From the NCBI RefSeq assembly GCF_003254395.2, contig NC_037644.1:675001-739000 (forward strand): DNA of 64,000 bases, given 5' to 3'. The notes under the pieces are model-generated. The model saw only the letters and a list, made by a program, of their open reading frames with translations. It was not told the origin of the DNA and did not search any database. Source of the DNA: Apis mellifera (taxonomy: Eukaryota; Arthropoda; Insecta; Hymenoptera; Apidae). Shown here piece by piece: positions 38,501 through 50,487 of the stretch; the stretch's first letter is position 1; every line of letters starts with the position of its first letter. A program made the position numbers and the translations under genes.

Positions 38501-39624
38501 GTCGATTATTGTGAATGAGAGGTTCGAAATGAAAAATTAAAGTTATTTATATAAAAGGGTATATATATTTTTCTAAAACGTTAGAAAATTAATTTGATTA
38601 AAAGAATTTGAATAAAATATTGAAGTGAGAACAATGAAAATGTTAGGGATAAGAAGAGACTTTTGATTTATAAACGCGGTTTAACTTTTTTCGTCGATTA
38701 TTATGAATGAGAGGTTCGAAGTGGAATTAAAGTTATTTATACAACGTATAAAAGGGTATATATATTTTTCTAAAATATTAAAAAATTAATTTGATTAAAA
38801 GATTGATTGAGGTGAGAACAAGTAAAATGTTAGGGACAGAAGTAAGAAGAAACTTTTGATTTATAAACGCGGTTTAATTTTTTTCGTCGATTATTATGAA
38901 TGAGAGGTTCGAAGTGGAATTAAAGTTATTTATACAACGTATAAAAGGGTATATATATTTTTCTAAAATATTAAAAAATTAATTTGATTAAAAGATATTG
39001 ATTGAGATGAGAGCAAGTAAAATGTTAGAGACAGGAGTGAGAAGAGACTTTTGATTTATAAACGCGGTTTAATTTTTTTCGTCGATTATTATGAATAATA
39101 GTTTCGAAGTGGAATTAAAGTTATTTATACAACATATAAAAGAATATATGTATTTTCCTAAAATATTAAAAAATTAATTTGATTAAAAGATATTGATTGA
39201 GGTGAGAGTAAGTAAAATGTTAGAGACAAGAGTGAAAAGAGACTTTTGATTTTTGATTTTTGATTTACATCTAAAAAAAAGTATATATATTTTTCTAAAA
39301 CGTTAGAAAATTAATTTGATTAAAAAGAAAGAAAGAATTTGAATAAAATATTGATTGAAGTGAGAGCAAGTAACAAAAATGTTAGGGACAGGAATGAGAA
39401 GAGACTTTAATTTTTTTCGTCGATTATTATGAATGAGAGGTTCGAAGTGGAATTAAAATTATTTATACAACGTATAAAAGGGTATATATATTTTTTTAAA
39501 ATATTAAAAAATTAATTTGATTAAAAGAATTTGGATGAAAGATATTGATTGAGAGCAAGTAACACAAATGTTAGGGACAGGAGTGAGAAGAGACTTTTGA
39601 TTTATAAACGCGGTTTAATTTTTT
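38501..39624. repeat. Tandem array 7: six units of about 155-195 bp
   Basis: GTCGATTATTATGAATGAGA or a variant begins units near 38501, 38692, 38886, 39080 and 39419. A further unit near 39265 has lost its first part and carries a short TTTTGAT expansion instead. Shared blocks are GGTTCGAAGTGGAATTAAAG, GTATATATATTTTTCTAAAA and TTGATTTATAAACGCGGTTT. Units 2 to 4 are the most alike. Confidence 0.92.
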
Positions 39625-40387
39625 GCTACAGGACAATTTTGGCGAATAGAGATAATAAGCTTTGTTACAGCGTTTCCCGAAAGCATAGATATTCTACAAA
39701 CTTGCTGCAGGGTACAAATGTGTGACGTAGAAACATTGTAGAGTCGTAATTTAGGAAATTGTTCTACGGTTCCATGACGCGTAACTAACATTCCTTGAAT
39801 GTATATACTGCATTAAAATCACAATGTCGTTTCACGTAATTAGAGAAAATTTCTTGCTTTTCGGCTCTTTTAATTTCTAAACTTTTGTTCACCTCGTAAA
39901 TTACCTCTAAAGATTCGTAGAAATTTTATTCTATTTATTCGTTTACGAAATGAAAGAATGCACTTTTTCCGTATCGAAGATTAATTTTAAAAATTATTTC
40001 CTCTTAAGAATAACGACGAATAACGTCGAGAATAATATATCTCGTTTAATTCTTATCGTATTCTCGTGTAAAAAATCACGGGATATATCGATCGACAACC
40101 GAAAACGCGATTCTTCCACAGTCACAGTCATCGAAACTGGGTCATCGATTCGACGTCATTAACATTTGGCGGCCTTGCCGGTGCATACTTTAGAAATTCA
40201 TTGAATCCCCTAGCGCGCGTAAATAATTCTAAAGTTGGAAGTGGAGAGTTTGGATGTAATATATACCAGCCAAAGATGCCTCATTAGCACTTTAATTTGA
40301 CCTCCTTCCAACAAACGTTTGAAAGCTTTCGCGAAGGAGAGACGATCCTTTCAAAGTGGTCCTCCTTCCTTCCGTCTCTTCATCCCT

Positions 40388-40399
40388 CCCCCCCCCCCC
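40388..40399 (+). repeat. Poly-C run of 12
   Basis: An unbroken C run after CATCCCTC, notable in DNA that is otherwise rich in A/T homopolymers. Confidence 0.9.
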
Positions 40400-41221
40400 T
40401 CTCGATCCGATTTTCCCATACGTAAATCCCATACGTCATTTAATCCAAATCATCGTATTTCGTATTTTGTGCCTCCTTCTAAAAATCCTCGTAGATTTTA
40501 AAATTATTTTTGGAAAAAAATCTACGATCATGGAATTTCGAATAAATAAACTATAAAATATTTTCCTTTCTCTACGTATATATCAATCATGGTATTTTTA
40601 CAAATTAAAGATATCTTTCGAAACGAGAATTTGCATAAGTATTTTATCCATGGAGGATACAACACATCAGAGTAAATTACCATAGTATGGATTAATTTAC
40701 ATATGCATATCGCCTATGAGTAAATACGTAGAATAGAATCCTTTTGTCATGCGCGTAGAACGGGACGGCGCTTCATTACACAAGTAAAATTGGACAATGC
40801 GTGGTCAGACAGATGAATAGGTCGATGAATAGCCGGCGAGTAGAACGGGTTAGCGTTTAATCAGACACGGAAAAAAAGTATCGACATCTTTCCTCGAAAT
40901 AATATAATGAGTAACAAATTATATTAAAATTTAACTTAATAATGCTTCGAAATAAATATGCAACGTTATTAATTATAATTACACGTGTCTTCTTTACAAA
41001 TATTACTTCCATATATTCTTCCCATAAAACCTTTTTTTTCGTAACACAATTTATCTCTGATAGACACTTATAATTACCCGTCGAGTCTCGAAACAGAATA
41101 ACAGCGGATGGAAAGAGAGAAAAAAAAAGAAAATTGCATCCATAAACTCGATACGTCGGAATGGATTCCGTTACTCGCGGCAATTTTCAAGAGTCCGGGA
41201 TGGGATCGGCCGTGAGAAACG

Positions 41222-41241
41222 TAATCAACCGGGGTTGATTA
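41222..41241. promoter_or_regulatory. Palindrome with GATTA/TAATC half-sites
   Basis: Arms TAATCAACC and GGTTGATTA with GG between them. TAATC/GATTA is the core bound by K50-type (Otx/Bicoid-like) homeodomains. A TAATCC site follows at about 41279, and a GCGCGCG...CGCGCGC inverted pair at about 41300-41325. All are in a GC-rich island. Regulatory function is inferred from motifs only. Confidence 0.35.
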
Positions 41242-44200
41242 GCAGTAATTCGGAGCGGGGCCGATTGGTGATCGCGGGTAATCCGCGCGAATCGATCGAG
41301 CGCGCGTTTTAATGAGCGCGCGCGAATATTGATCCCATCGATGGAAAGTAATTATGAGCGTTTTCCCAGGGCCAGGGCCTGGTTCGAGTGAAACGGATCG
41401 CGTGATATTACTGATCTAGGAATGAAATTTGAATGGAGAGGAAAAGAAGAGAAAGAATGGAGGGGAATATCGAGGTCGATATGAAGTTATTAAAGAGGCC
41501 GATTCGAGCGTGTGATAAAAGTAGTGAAGTTAGACGAATCGTGATTGAAAGAGATATCGTTTTCCTCGTCTTCCTTTTCTTCGATTATGGATTATTATGG
41601 AAATCGAACATTTTCAAAAACGTTTTTTAATTTTGGAAAGGATAACGTAGATATTTCCATTTACGAATTTTGTTTTTATTATTAAAAAGAAGTGAAATTG
41701 TAGGAGATTATTGTATTCGTGGAACAGAATTTTGCAAGATTGATTTGAAAAGAGAAATTATATATGGGAATAATTGTATTAGAGGCGATTAGAAGCTTGT
41801 TTAATTAATTTCACAATGGAAAATTTCGTTTGTTCCATGATACCTCTCCTTTTTAAAGCGGAGGATCCGTTTTAAATTTTACATAGGTCGATTCTCGTTC
41901 TGGTTGTAAGTAGGCTGTTTGAAATTCCTCCCTTTGTTTCCTTGTTTCGCGTCTGCTAAAATATGCAAATACCCTACGTGAGGTTGAAATCTGTGATTTT
42001 GTTTTCTCTCAACAAAGATTAGTTAATATTTCATTTAATCCCACGTTCATACTCGTGTAATAAAAAAAATAACGAGTATCTTTCATCATTTTGTGCTTAC
42101 AATGGCAGCAAAAAGAATGGAATATTTTTTTAAAATATTGATAAAATGATGTCAAAAATTTAGAGATACGACATGGAAGAAAGTTCTCAGACGATTCATC
42201 TTTCAATTAAAATTATCAAGTTGTGCAACTCGTTACGTTACGAAGAAATAATTCTGGCGATGTTAAATAGTTGAGAACGATGTGGCATCGTACAATCGAG
42301 TGGTACTAGATCAGTTGGCAGAAATCGCCTTAAGGAAACATCGGGGCGACGAAACTTGGGCAAAGTTGCAACGAACGAGCCGTCTTCCAGTTTATTAGTT
42401 CTTAGTTAGATGGTAAGTAGCCGTCGAGAAAGTTGTTATCAACGATGACTAAACGATGGGTTGGATCGAGGACAAGTGTTCCCATCTGCAACCCTTTCGC
42501 TTCACCCGCCATTTAACCGGAAGTTGTGCATAATTATGGGCTAAGGAGACGTGAAATATCTCAATTTTTCGATTCGATGGAGTGAAATTAGATTTATCTC
42601 GCTGAAGGAGGGCTGTTTTTTTCTTGAAATGAAATATTATAAATTTAATTTATTAAATATGACGAAGAGAGTGTGTCAATGAATACATCGTCAAATTTGT
42701 TTCGTTAAATGCGATAATAAATAGAAAAAAAAATATTTATAAGATAATTGAACCATAAAATATAAAAATAAACATTTGGTTTCTTAATATTTCATTATTT
42801 TGTTTTCGAATAATGTTGTAAAAACGTATTGCTATTAATTAACAATACAACTTGTAATGTCATTGCCAAAATTTTTCAATTATTACGATTTTGGAACAAT
42901 TTTTCGAAATATATATACTTGTTATTATCCATCTTATTGTAAAATATTCTCCACTTGTTTTTGCTCCCCTCTAAACGAAGGGTTTCACGCCATTCATTAG
43001 CGTGGCAATTAATTTTCATAAAAAAATCTTTCTCATATTTCATTACTTAATTAAACCCATGTTAATTTCACCTTTGTTTCTGACAACTCGTGCTATTCTT
43101 TGGTAGCAGAAGACCTCATTAATCGTACAGTTAGTCCAGAATTTTCAGTATTCCGATAATTCCTCGTCGCGTTTGTTGAAATTCATAACGTTCCACTCGA
43201 GAATAAGCTTGACTTTTTTTTTTTAATACGTAAGCAGCTTTCTATTATTATATTTAAAAACTCTTGCATTGTAAATCTTTCGCGAAATATCTTTTAACGA
43301 ACCATTTTGGAATTACACTTATAGCTAATTGAAAAAAATCTCTACATTTTATTTTTTTTTATTATTATTTATTTTTTATATTATTTTTTTATTATTATTT
43401 ATTTTATTTTTATTTATTCAGATAGAAAGAAATAAACAATTTACACATCTGTTATATTTTTAAAGACGAATATTATTTTAATTTTTAATCTTAAAAAAAT
43501 TAATTCATTTCTTTACATCTCTTTATCCTCTGAGATCAAAGTTCGAATTAAAAATATAATAATATAAATAATACGTCATTCAAATTTTTTTTTCGAATAT
43601 GTTTGGAGAGAAACAAAAAAAAAATTGAAAATTTCGTTTGAGTAATTATTTGAAATAAAAATTTATTTTCGTATATAACGAATATAATCTTGTTAGATAC
43701 TCGTGTAAATATCGAAGCAAGGAGAATTCCTGAGAGATTAAGTAGCTGATGGCCGGTTCTCATTAACGTGATGAACGGCCAATAAAGCGTTATAATCATC
43801 TTGCGTTTAAAGGATCCACAGCAGCAATGTAAAATCTCGTGGAATATTCCCAAAACGTGATACAAAATAGTTGCCCATTATGAAGATGGCCTTTATGAAT
43901 CTCTTCGGGATGAAGTTGTGTTTCCATTTTGCGGTCACTTATGAAATAATTGTCCTATACAAGAAAGAAAATATTCCAGTGACATAATTCTCTAAATTCT
44001 AAGCTAATTAATTGACAATTAAAAATAATTTCCATGCGAATTGATCTTGTAACGTATCTCGTGAATGGATATTTTTTACATAAATTATTGACAAATTTAT
44101 AAATGTGATTAAGAAAATGAAATTATTGGTGTACATATAATATTGCACGTATTGGAACTTTTTTTATATTCATACGTGTCTATTTTTTTGAATCAATTTT

Positions 44201-45331
44201 AATTTTCATCTAATTTTCTGACGCTCAAATTTTTATTCATTCATTAATTTGATTAACGAAGCTGAGAATAATTTTTTTTTTTCGTTAATTGAAAAATTGA
44301 TTCTATATTATTATTCTATATATTATTTCACAACTGAATTGTTACAAGTGAAAAGATTAACGAAATGGTAAGTACATTTAGAAATTAATAATAACTACCA
44401 TAAAAGAAAATTTATATGAGAGATTATTTATTTCGTTGGGAAGGAACATCCAAGAATCTTTAACGAGGAATCTTTTCACGAGTGAATTCCATTAAAGTAT
44501 ATAAAAGTTCGATGAGAAATTAAATAAATAATCGAGGATGAAATTAACAAAGAAGAATGAGGAAATTTCGAGAACAATTTTACGGACTTACAATTTAACT
44601 GACTAGTAAGACTGTTTAAAAGTTAAACATTAAAATTGATGATAAACATATTGAATTTTGATAAAGTTTGAAAGATCGTTAAGACGTTTAAACGTAAAGC
44701 GGAAGTCCAATCGGTCTTAGCGCTACAAAAGTTTCTTCTGCTGTTCTAACGAGAAAGTTTTACTCCAAGTTTTCATCGTCAAACAATAATCAGCTAAATT
44801 AGATTCGTTTAAATCGTTGAAAAATACTGCAAATTTCTTCAAATTCTTCTATAAATTCTTCTCGAAATGGAAAATTATTTTTTTATGTTAAATATTTGTA
44901 ATCTTAATATAAATATCCTATCATGAGAATCGATAATTCTCGAAATTATTTTCAAAGAGTGATCACATTTGCTAAATTCTTTTTCACATCGTGTTTCTCT
45001 TTAAATAATAGATCATCGTTAATGTTAATCGCATACAAATGTTAGAGAATTATTTTCAAATGCATAAATATATCAAAAATTCGTGGAATTTTTAATTAAA
45101 AATTGTGCTTTAAAATATGTACAATTTTCTTTGAAATTGTTAAAATCGTCTTAATTTTCCAACCAGACGATACTTTCTATCCCGAAAATGTAATAGTATT
45201 TAAAAAATTGATTTCATCAGAATATTGCGATATTCGATATATTTCATTTCATATTCATCTCGTGTTGTCGAGAAATATTGTTTTTTCAACCGCATTTTAT
45301 TTCGATTGCTTTTGCTTTATGAAATACAATA

Positions 45332-45373
45332 TTTCTTTTTTTTTCTTTTTTTCTTTTTTTTTTTTTTTTTTTT
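45332..45373 (+). repeat. Interrupted poly-T tract
   Basis: About 42 bases of T broken by three single C residues. The phenylalanine-rich open frame ending here is an artefact of the tract. Confidence 0.9.
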
Positions 45374-45600
45374 AATGAATATTTTTACGACTTCCTGACA
45401 ATGTGTTTACGCAATAAACGTAAAAGGTATTAAACGTTGATCGTTTCATCAATTATGTGTTTATTCGGTAAATTTCCTCACTTATAACGGTATAACATTT
45501 AATAAACGTAATTAAAATTCAGGTGGAAATAGAATTTATTAACACCAAGCTGCATTGAATAATACACGTATTATTTAATACTACTGCTAATATTTGCCAA

Positions 45601-45640
45601 ACGAAACGAAACGAAACGAAGAAAAAAAAAAAAAAAAAAA
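45601..45640 (+). repeat. ACGAA pentanucleotide run followed by poly-A
   Basis: Four ACGAA units, one G, then about 19 A. This combination can be mistaken for a retrotransposon tail, but there is no element body upstream. Confidence 0.85.
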
Positions 45641-47904
45641 GGAATATAAATGACAAATGTTATTTCATGCGGACATTAATTAATTCTGATGTTTACCTAT
45701 AGTGTGTAAAACAAATTTTAATAAAAAGAACAACCGACGAATATTAAAAACTATATTTTTTAATTACAAATTTGAAATTAATTAAATATGAAATTTTAAA
45801 CAATGTACACATTATTTTTAATAATGATAAATATGAATGGAAATCAGGAGCAACAAGTATCTAAAATATCTTCAAATTTTAATCCATTCAATAAAGTGAT
45901 ATAAAGTTAAAGAACGATGGATGACATCAGAATCAGTTTAAATCTTATCGATGAATTATTTGCTAGAAACATCTTTTCTCTTCTTCTTTTCCTTCCTTCT
46001 CCATTAATTATTCCATCCAAAGTTACAACAAATTAAGTTGATCCGACAAAAATATTCGATGTCCTCGAATATTCGAGGCGTATGAAATATCTCACGGATA
46101 CGCGTTACGTTGACGGAAGGTAAAAAAGGAAATAATGAAAAAGGGGGAGGGGGAAAAGAAAGATTAAACGTTGAAATCCCGGGCTGATTTGAAAAAAAGA
46201 TTTCAACCGCTCTTGATGGAAGCCGCTAAAAATAGTAACGGCATTGTGCAAGAGAGAATGGAACACGTTCATTACAAGGCTACTATAAATCGAGTCGACA
46301 CGGTACATCGTTTAAAGCGATTAAAAAATACGAGACAACGTTTCGCATCGATTCGAACACGAGCCGGCACCTCGTTTTTTCATTTCCTCCACCATCTTTG
46401 ATCTTTTTTCCGTTCGTCATTAATTTTCGATCGAACGTTGGAAAAGAATTTTTTGAAAGATTCAAATTGATGATAAGTAAAATGATATTATATACTTATA
46501 TTGTGATTATCTTTTAATAATTACTCAATAACGTAATTGATATAATTCAATATTTTTTACATGGAAGAATATTTAGTAAGATCAAAGAATTCGATAAAAG
46601 AACTCTTTTGGAACATCACCCAATTTCGTACACAAATCCAATTAATCTTAATTTTTCCTTAAAAAAAAAAATAGAAACAGCATCCAAAAACAATTGTTGT
46701 CCTTAATCAGACAGAATTACTATTTGTTACTGGAAAGAAAATTCTTCGAGCGTGTTGAATTATGTTCCTCCAGAAGCAACCCCTTCCCTCCTTCATTTCT
46801 TCCTCCCTTCCTCGACTATAGAGCTTCTTCTTGCAACTCGTTATTCTTTATCGAGCGTTTCTAGCTGTTTCAGCATTTCTGCCGCGATGCGGTCGAAGAG
46901 GCAGCAAAAGAAATGAGAACGATATCTCGTTCCACGATATTCTCGAATCCGATAAGGATTGACGGGAACGAGGAAAGTCGAGACGAAGACACACACACAC
47001 GTAGACGGGATGGAAGAATAAAGGGATGAATAAATGAAAGACAAAAAAGCTTTCTCAAGTGTAACGGTGACACATGTTTGTTGCAACTGTTACGTTGACA
47101 GGCATCATCATTCTTGTGCTCCTTCTCCATGCTCTGTTTCTTTCGTTCCTCGTCAAAGTTTACTTCGTGTCTCGAAATTTATCCATTGCATCGATGGTGA
47201 AAAAGAACGAAAGGAATAGGGAATTATTCGATTCGTCGTTGATTTGATGAAATGAAAAATTAAAGATTATCCAATGTAATGTTTTCAAGAAGGAAAGATA
47301 TTGTTTTTAACAAATTTTATTTATAAAAAAAGGTATGGATATAATTTTTATATTGAACAATCAAGAATCATTCGTAATTATTAAAAATGTTATAAAGGTG
47401 AACATCTGATATCTTATTTTCTTTCCTTTATTCCACATTCCTTTTCTGTCATTTTTATTTCCATTGTAATTTTAATAATATTATTATTAAATTCTCTTTC
47501 CAAGCCCATAACAACGCGAATAAACAAAATCAATTTCCAGTAAATCTGTATGTTCAGTATACCCAATAAAACACCATTCACCGACAAAATCCTATGGCAA
47601 ACAACAGACCTCGTCACTGTATAACCATTATTCCCCCCTATAAACGTCAGAATCTCCTAAAATTCCATTCTTCTGGAATGTCCATCGAGTCTCCTTCCTT
47701 ATTTCCTCTCCGGTGCTTCAACTACTCCAACACGATTTCTCTCATCCCCTTCTCAAATATCCCAAGTCATCGTCAGACTCCACTGAAATGGTCGACACAA
47801 ACTTCACCAACACCATTTTTGATATACAATAACAACTGATATTAAGAATAATATTAATCTTCATATATACATATACATATATTACATTCTTATTAAATTA
47901 TCGT

Positions 47905-48957
47905 TTCAATGTTGTACGAAGAAGAAATTAAAAAAGGATCATTTATTTTTTCATTTATCGATAAATTTTAATTTATTCTAATAAATCTACATGATCTGTT
48001 CCAGGTTCTATTAGACGAGGCACCAGTTGGAACAGAGGTTGCTTGCTACCAGAAGAACGTGTATTAAACTACGTGAATACTTTTCAATGTTCTACGAAGA
48101 AGGTTCAAATTAAAGAAGGATCATTTATTTTTTCATTTATCAATTATCGATAAATTCAAATCTATTCTAACAAATCTACATGATCTGTTCCAGGTTCTAT
48201 TAGGCACCAGTTGGAACAAAGATTGCTTGCTACCAAAAGAACGTGTATTAACGTGAATACTTTTCAATGTTCTACGAAGAAGGTTCAAATTAAAGAAGGA
48301 TCATTTATTTTTTCATTTATCAATTATCGGTAATTTCTAATCTATTCTAACAAATCTACATGATCTGTTCCAGGTTCTATTAGGCACCAGTTGGAACAGA
48401 GGTTGCTTGCTACCAGAAGAACGTGTATTAAACTACGTGAATACTTTTCAATGTTCTACGAAGAAGGTTCAAATTAAAGAAGGATCATTTATTTTTTCAT
48501 TTATCAATTATCGATAAATTCAAATCTATTCTAACAAATCTACATGATCTGTTCCAGGTTCTATTAGGCACCAGTTGGAACAAAGATTGCTTGCTACCAA
48601 AAGAACGTGTATTAACGTGAATACTTTTCAATGTTCTACGAAGAAGGTTCAAATTAAAGAAGGATCATTTATTTTTTCATTTATCAATTATCGGTAATTT
48701 CTAATCTATTCTAACAAATCTACATGATCTGTTCCAGGTTCTATTAGGCACCAGTTGGAACAGAGGTTGCTTGCTACCAGAAGAACGTGTATTAAACTAC
48801 GTGAATACTTTTCAATGTTCTACGAAGAAGGTTCAAATTAAAGAAGGATCATTTATTTTTTCATTTATCAATTATCGGTAATTTCTAATCTATTCTAACA
48901 AATCTACATGATCTGTTCCAGATTCTATTAGACGAGGCACCAGCTGGAACAGAGGTT
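47905..48957. repeat. Tandem array 8: units of 180 and 184 bp in A-B dimers
   Basis: ACATGATCTGTTCCAGGTTC marks units near 47994, 48182, 48362, 48546, 48726 and 48910. A units have GGAACAGAGGTTGC and ATTAAACTACGTGAA. B units have GGAACAAAGATTGC and ATTAACGTGAA. The order is A-B-A-B-A, giving a higher-order period of about 364 bp. The first and last copies share GACGAGGCACCAG, which the inner copies have lost. A partial unit precedes at 47905-47993. The recurring TCTGTTCCAG looks like a splice acceptor, but the frame after it closes within about 20 codons in the inner copies. Confidence 0.95.
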
Positions 48958-49488
48958 GAAGAACGTGTAACAAAAGGAAGAAACAGAGATGACAGAGACG
49001 GAAGGATAGATGGGTTGCTCTCTCGGTGTCCAAGCCTCCCGCTTCGATTTTCCCTCGCGGCCTATCCTACCGCTCATAACCTAGATTTTAACGGATAACA
49101 ACGCACCTCTCTCCCCCTCCCCCCTCGCGCTACAACACGCCTCCGTCCGTTTTCTTCCCTCGGCCTAACCTTCCGCTTCTCGTCGCATCGATATCGAGAA
49201 GGATTCCTTTCCCTCCTTCTCTCTCTCTCTCCCCTTTCCTTTTCCTCTTTGTCACCACTTCAAAGAGAGTGTCGGCGGCCATCGATTCCAGGATGAGAGA
49301 TTCTGGGTCAACGGTCCTTCCTTGGCCTCCCCGTTCACCTCGGAGACCCCGGAGGCGGTCTCTGATATTCAACGGGAAAGGAAAAAGTTGGAAACGGGTC
49401 GAATACAAATGGTTCCGCTCGATGTGGAGGCTCGTCGGCGGACGACGGCGTTAGTCGGAGGGCAAGTCGGATGAAATTGTGCGGTGAC

Positions 49489-49506
49489 ATTTGGCGTGCG
49501 CCAAAT
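49489..49506. promoter_or_regulatory. Palindromic E2F-like site
   Basis: Arms ATTTGGCG and CGCCAAAT with TG between them. The minus-strand reading contains TTTGGCGC, a match to the E2F consensus TTTSSCGC, and the plus strand contains TTTGGCGT. It lies at the edge of the most GC-rich island in the window, which would suit a promoter, although no gene is recognised beside it. Confidence 0.35.
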
Positions 49507-50466
49507 CGATTTTTCCTTTTTTTTTTAAATTGCCCGGCCCGATGATTAGCGAAGCGCGCGAAAAAATGATGAAACACGCGTCTGTCGTGGTAGTGATACG
49601 AGATGATGAGTCGCGTTTTTTGTTTCTCGATTTCCGGATGTGTGATATTTTTTGGAAGTATCGATTTATTGATCAATTTTAAACCAATAATGGAATGAAT
49701 TTAAGGAAATTGTTCATTACTTTTGGATTTTTGAGATGAATAATTAATAGAAACGAAGATTGATGATCATACTTTATAAAGTAAAGAAGTTTATGGGAAA
49801 TAAATGAGTCAAGATTGGAAATGGCAAGTGGCCAGCCTCCACATTGCCAAAATTGTTCAATTTATAAGACACGATTTTTATTCAATCTCGACAATCCATA
49901 ATCTAAACGAAGGACATAAATTTTCACGCTTAAACTGCTCTTCCTCTCTCCTCAGATTTACTCTGATCAATAAGATTATTAGAATCCTAATCACGTTTCT
50001 CGATTATTACTCAGAAGAATTTATCAATACTTTCGTTTCAATAATTCAACACGATCCTGTTGTAACGTAAGAATGCATCTTTTGGAAATAAAACAGAGAC
50101 AGGAAATCGGGGGGGAGGGGGAGAATAAAATGAACGGATCGATGGAAACTCGCGCGACTCGATTCGTAAATTCGGAACAAAGGTAATGGCGTAGGTGTCG
50201 GCGTTACAGGGAAAAATGGCGAGCGAGTGGGTTGGCAAAAGCATCGGTGCGAGGAAGCGATTGACCGAGTCGGTGGAGCAAATCAGATTTATCGGCCGGC
50301 ACCGGTCCAGAATCATGCTGAGTAATTAACCGAGTTATTCGCCGATGAGGAAAACCCGATGTGTGCACCGCCCCTCCCTCGTCGACTTTTGATGCCTCGA
50401 CCGTCATCCCCGTTTAGGAACAACGTGACATTTCCTTTCGTTGGGAAATCACCATTTTTTTCTCCA

Positions 50467-50487
50467 TTTATTATTATTATTATTATT
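50467..50487. repeat. TTA trinucleotide microsatellite
   Basis: About seven TTA units, then TTGTTG. Confidence 0.85.

Larger units (their letters stand above)
39625..47904. other. Noncoding; islands at 40.2-40.45, 41.15-41.42 and 42.25-42.55 kb
   Basis: The 41.2-kb island holds the TAATC palindrome. The 42.3-kb island has GATG|GTAAGTAG near 42410, a strong donor match with stops in all frames before it. 42.6-46.0 kb is strongly AT-rich, with ATT-rich low complexity at 43.35-43.42 kb. 46.75-47.2 kb is GC-richer with an ACACACAC run. No gene is recognised. Confidence 0.55.

Noticed and set aside
42380..42420. Tiny exon between CTTCCAG and GATG|GTAAGTAG
   Set aside because: The intervening 22 bases hold stops in at least two frames and nothing links it to other exons. 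Only the donor match is strong.
45601..45640. Poly-A tail of a retrotransposon
   Set aside because: No reverse transcriptase or element body upstream and no target duplication seen. It is a pentanucleotide run next to a homopolymer.
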